From Lentisphaerota bacterium (lineage in GTDB: Bacteria; Verrucomicrobiota; Kiritimatiellia; RFP12; UBA1067): 27,557 nucleotides of DNA. The notes under the pieces were generated by a model, which did not search any database, was not told the DNA's origin, and saw only the letters and a program-made list of their open reading frames with translations. Shown here in pieces: positions 27,315 through 27,557 of the stretch. A program made the position numbers and the translations under genes. The first letter of the stretch is position 1. The number at the start of each line of letters is the position of its first letter. The stretch is from positions 1 to 27,557 of the forward strand of contig JALHET010000014.1 of NCBI GenBank assembly GCA_022839525.1. Reading direction: 5' to 3'.

Positions 27315-27557
27315 TCAGTGTTCGGCCTTTCCGGGCTGCAGCGGTTTCGTGAGACCGGCCCGCAGACGGGCCAGGCGTCCGGCAAGGCTGGCATCCACCC
27401 GCCTGTCATTCACAAAAAACTGTGCCCCTGCGATCAGCGAGGGATCAACCCTCACAGCCACCGGATCCTTTTTTATCCTCATCCTGAAATTTTCGAGATA
27501 CTCCTCTCCTACCTTTTCAGCAAACATCTCATCATTTACCCGGGCAATACTGCCGGT
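27315..27557 (-). CDS. atpH: F1F0 ATP synthase delta subunit, C-terminal fragment
   Basis: Only the last 80 codons are in the window; the frame runs off the right edge, so the ATG at 27527 is internal. The visible part has VRVDPSLIAGAQFFVNDRRVDASLAGRL, the C-terminal signature of delta (D-x-SLI-x-G ... D-x-S), which joins F1 to the peripheral stalk. It ends 18 bp before atpA. The F0 genes atpB, atpE and atpF would be expected further right. Confidence 0.85.
   Translation of the reverse strand, partial: TGSIARVNDEMFAEKVGEEYLENFRMRIKKDPVAVRVDPSLIAGAQFFVNDRRVDASLAGRLARLRAGLTKPLQPGKAEH

Overview
The window is GC-rich, densely coded bacterial chromosome without rRNA, tRNA, insertion sequence, phage gene or CRISPR array. 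It suggests an uncultured Gram-negative of the PVC group, most likely Kiritimatiellota, Verrucomicrobiota or Lentisphaerota. The reasons are a GH105-DUF4861 polysaccharide enzyme, a LysM lipoprotein inside a division and cell wall cluster, a very large LamG plus beta-helix secreted protein, and a very short ATP synthase epsilon. This placement is inference from gene content; no phylogenetic marker was compared.

Layout. (1) 1-2439, plus strand: the 3' part of an unsaturated uronyl hydrolase fused to DUF4861, then kduD. Together they point to pectin or uronate catabolism. (2) 2588-3874, minus: glutamate dehydrogenase, convergent with kduD. (3) 3981-16032, minus: a compact dcw (division and cell wall) operon read right to left: mraZ, rsmH, ftsL, ftsI, murE, murF, murD, a LysM lipoprotein, ftsW, and last an exported HExxH protein of unknown role. 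A terminator-like hairpin follows. mraY, murG, murC, ddl, ftsQ, ftsA and ftsZ, which often accompany this cluster, are not in the window. (4) 16033-16323: AT-richer divergent control region with repeated GGGGA motifs on the mraZ strand. (5) 16324-18651, plus: adenine deaminase and PurN, both purine metabolism. (6) 18652-18953: noncoding, with three inverted repeats, one a GC-rich palindrome. (7) 18954-23030, minus: a zinc-ribbon membrane protein and a 1161-residue secreted LamG/beta-helix protein. (8) 23112-27557, minus: F1 ATP synthase genes atpH (partial), atpA, atpG, atpD, atpC.

How the genes work together. MurD, MurE and MurF build the UDP-MurNAc-pentapeptide. The MurE DNPR motif predicts meso-diaminopimelate. 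FtsW and the class B PBP form the septal glycan polymerase/transpeptidase pair, FtsL is their divisome partner, and MraZ probably regulates the operon. The F1 genes are ordinary in order, but epsilon lacks its inhibitory C-terminal domain and the beta DELSEED motif reads DELSEFD.

No wholly new multi-gene system is evident. The best leads are the HExxH protein at the end of the dcw operon, the missing mraY, the altered epsilon/beta control surfaces of F1, the GH105-DUF4861 fusion and the LamG/beta-helix protein.
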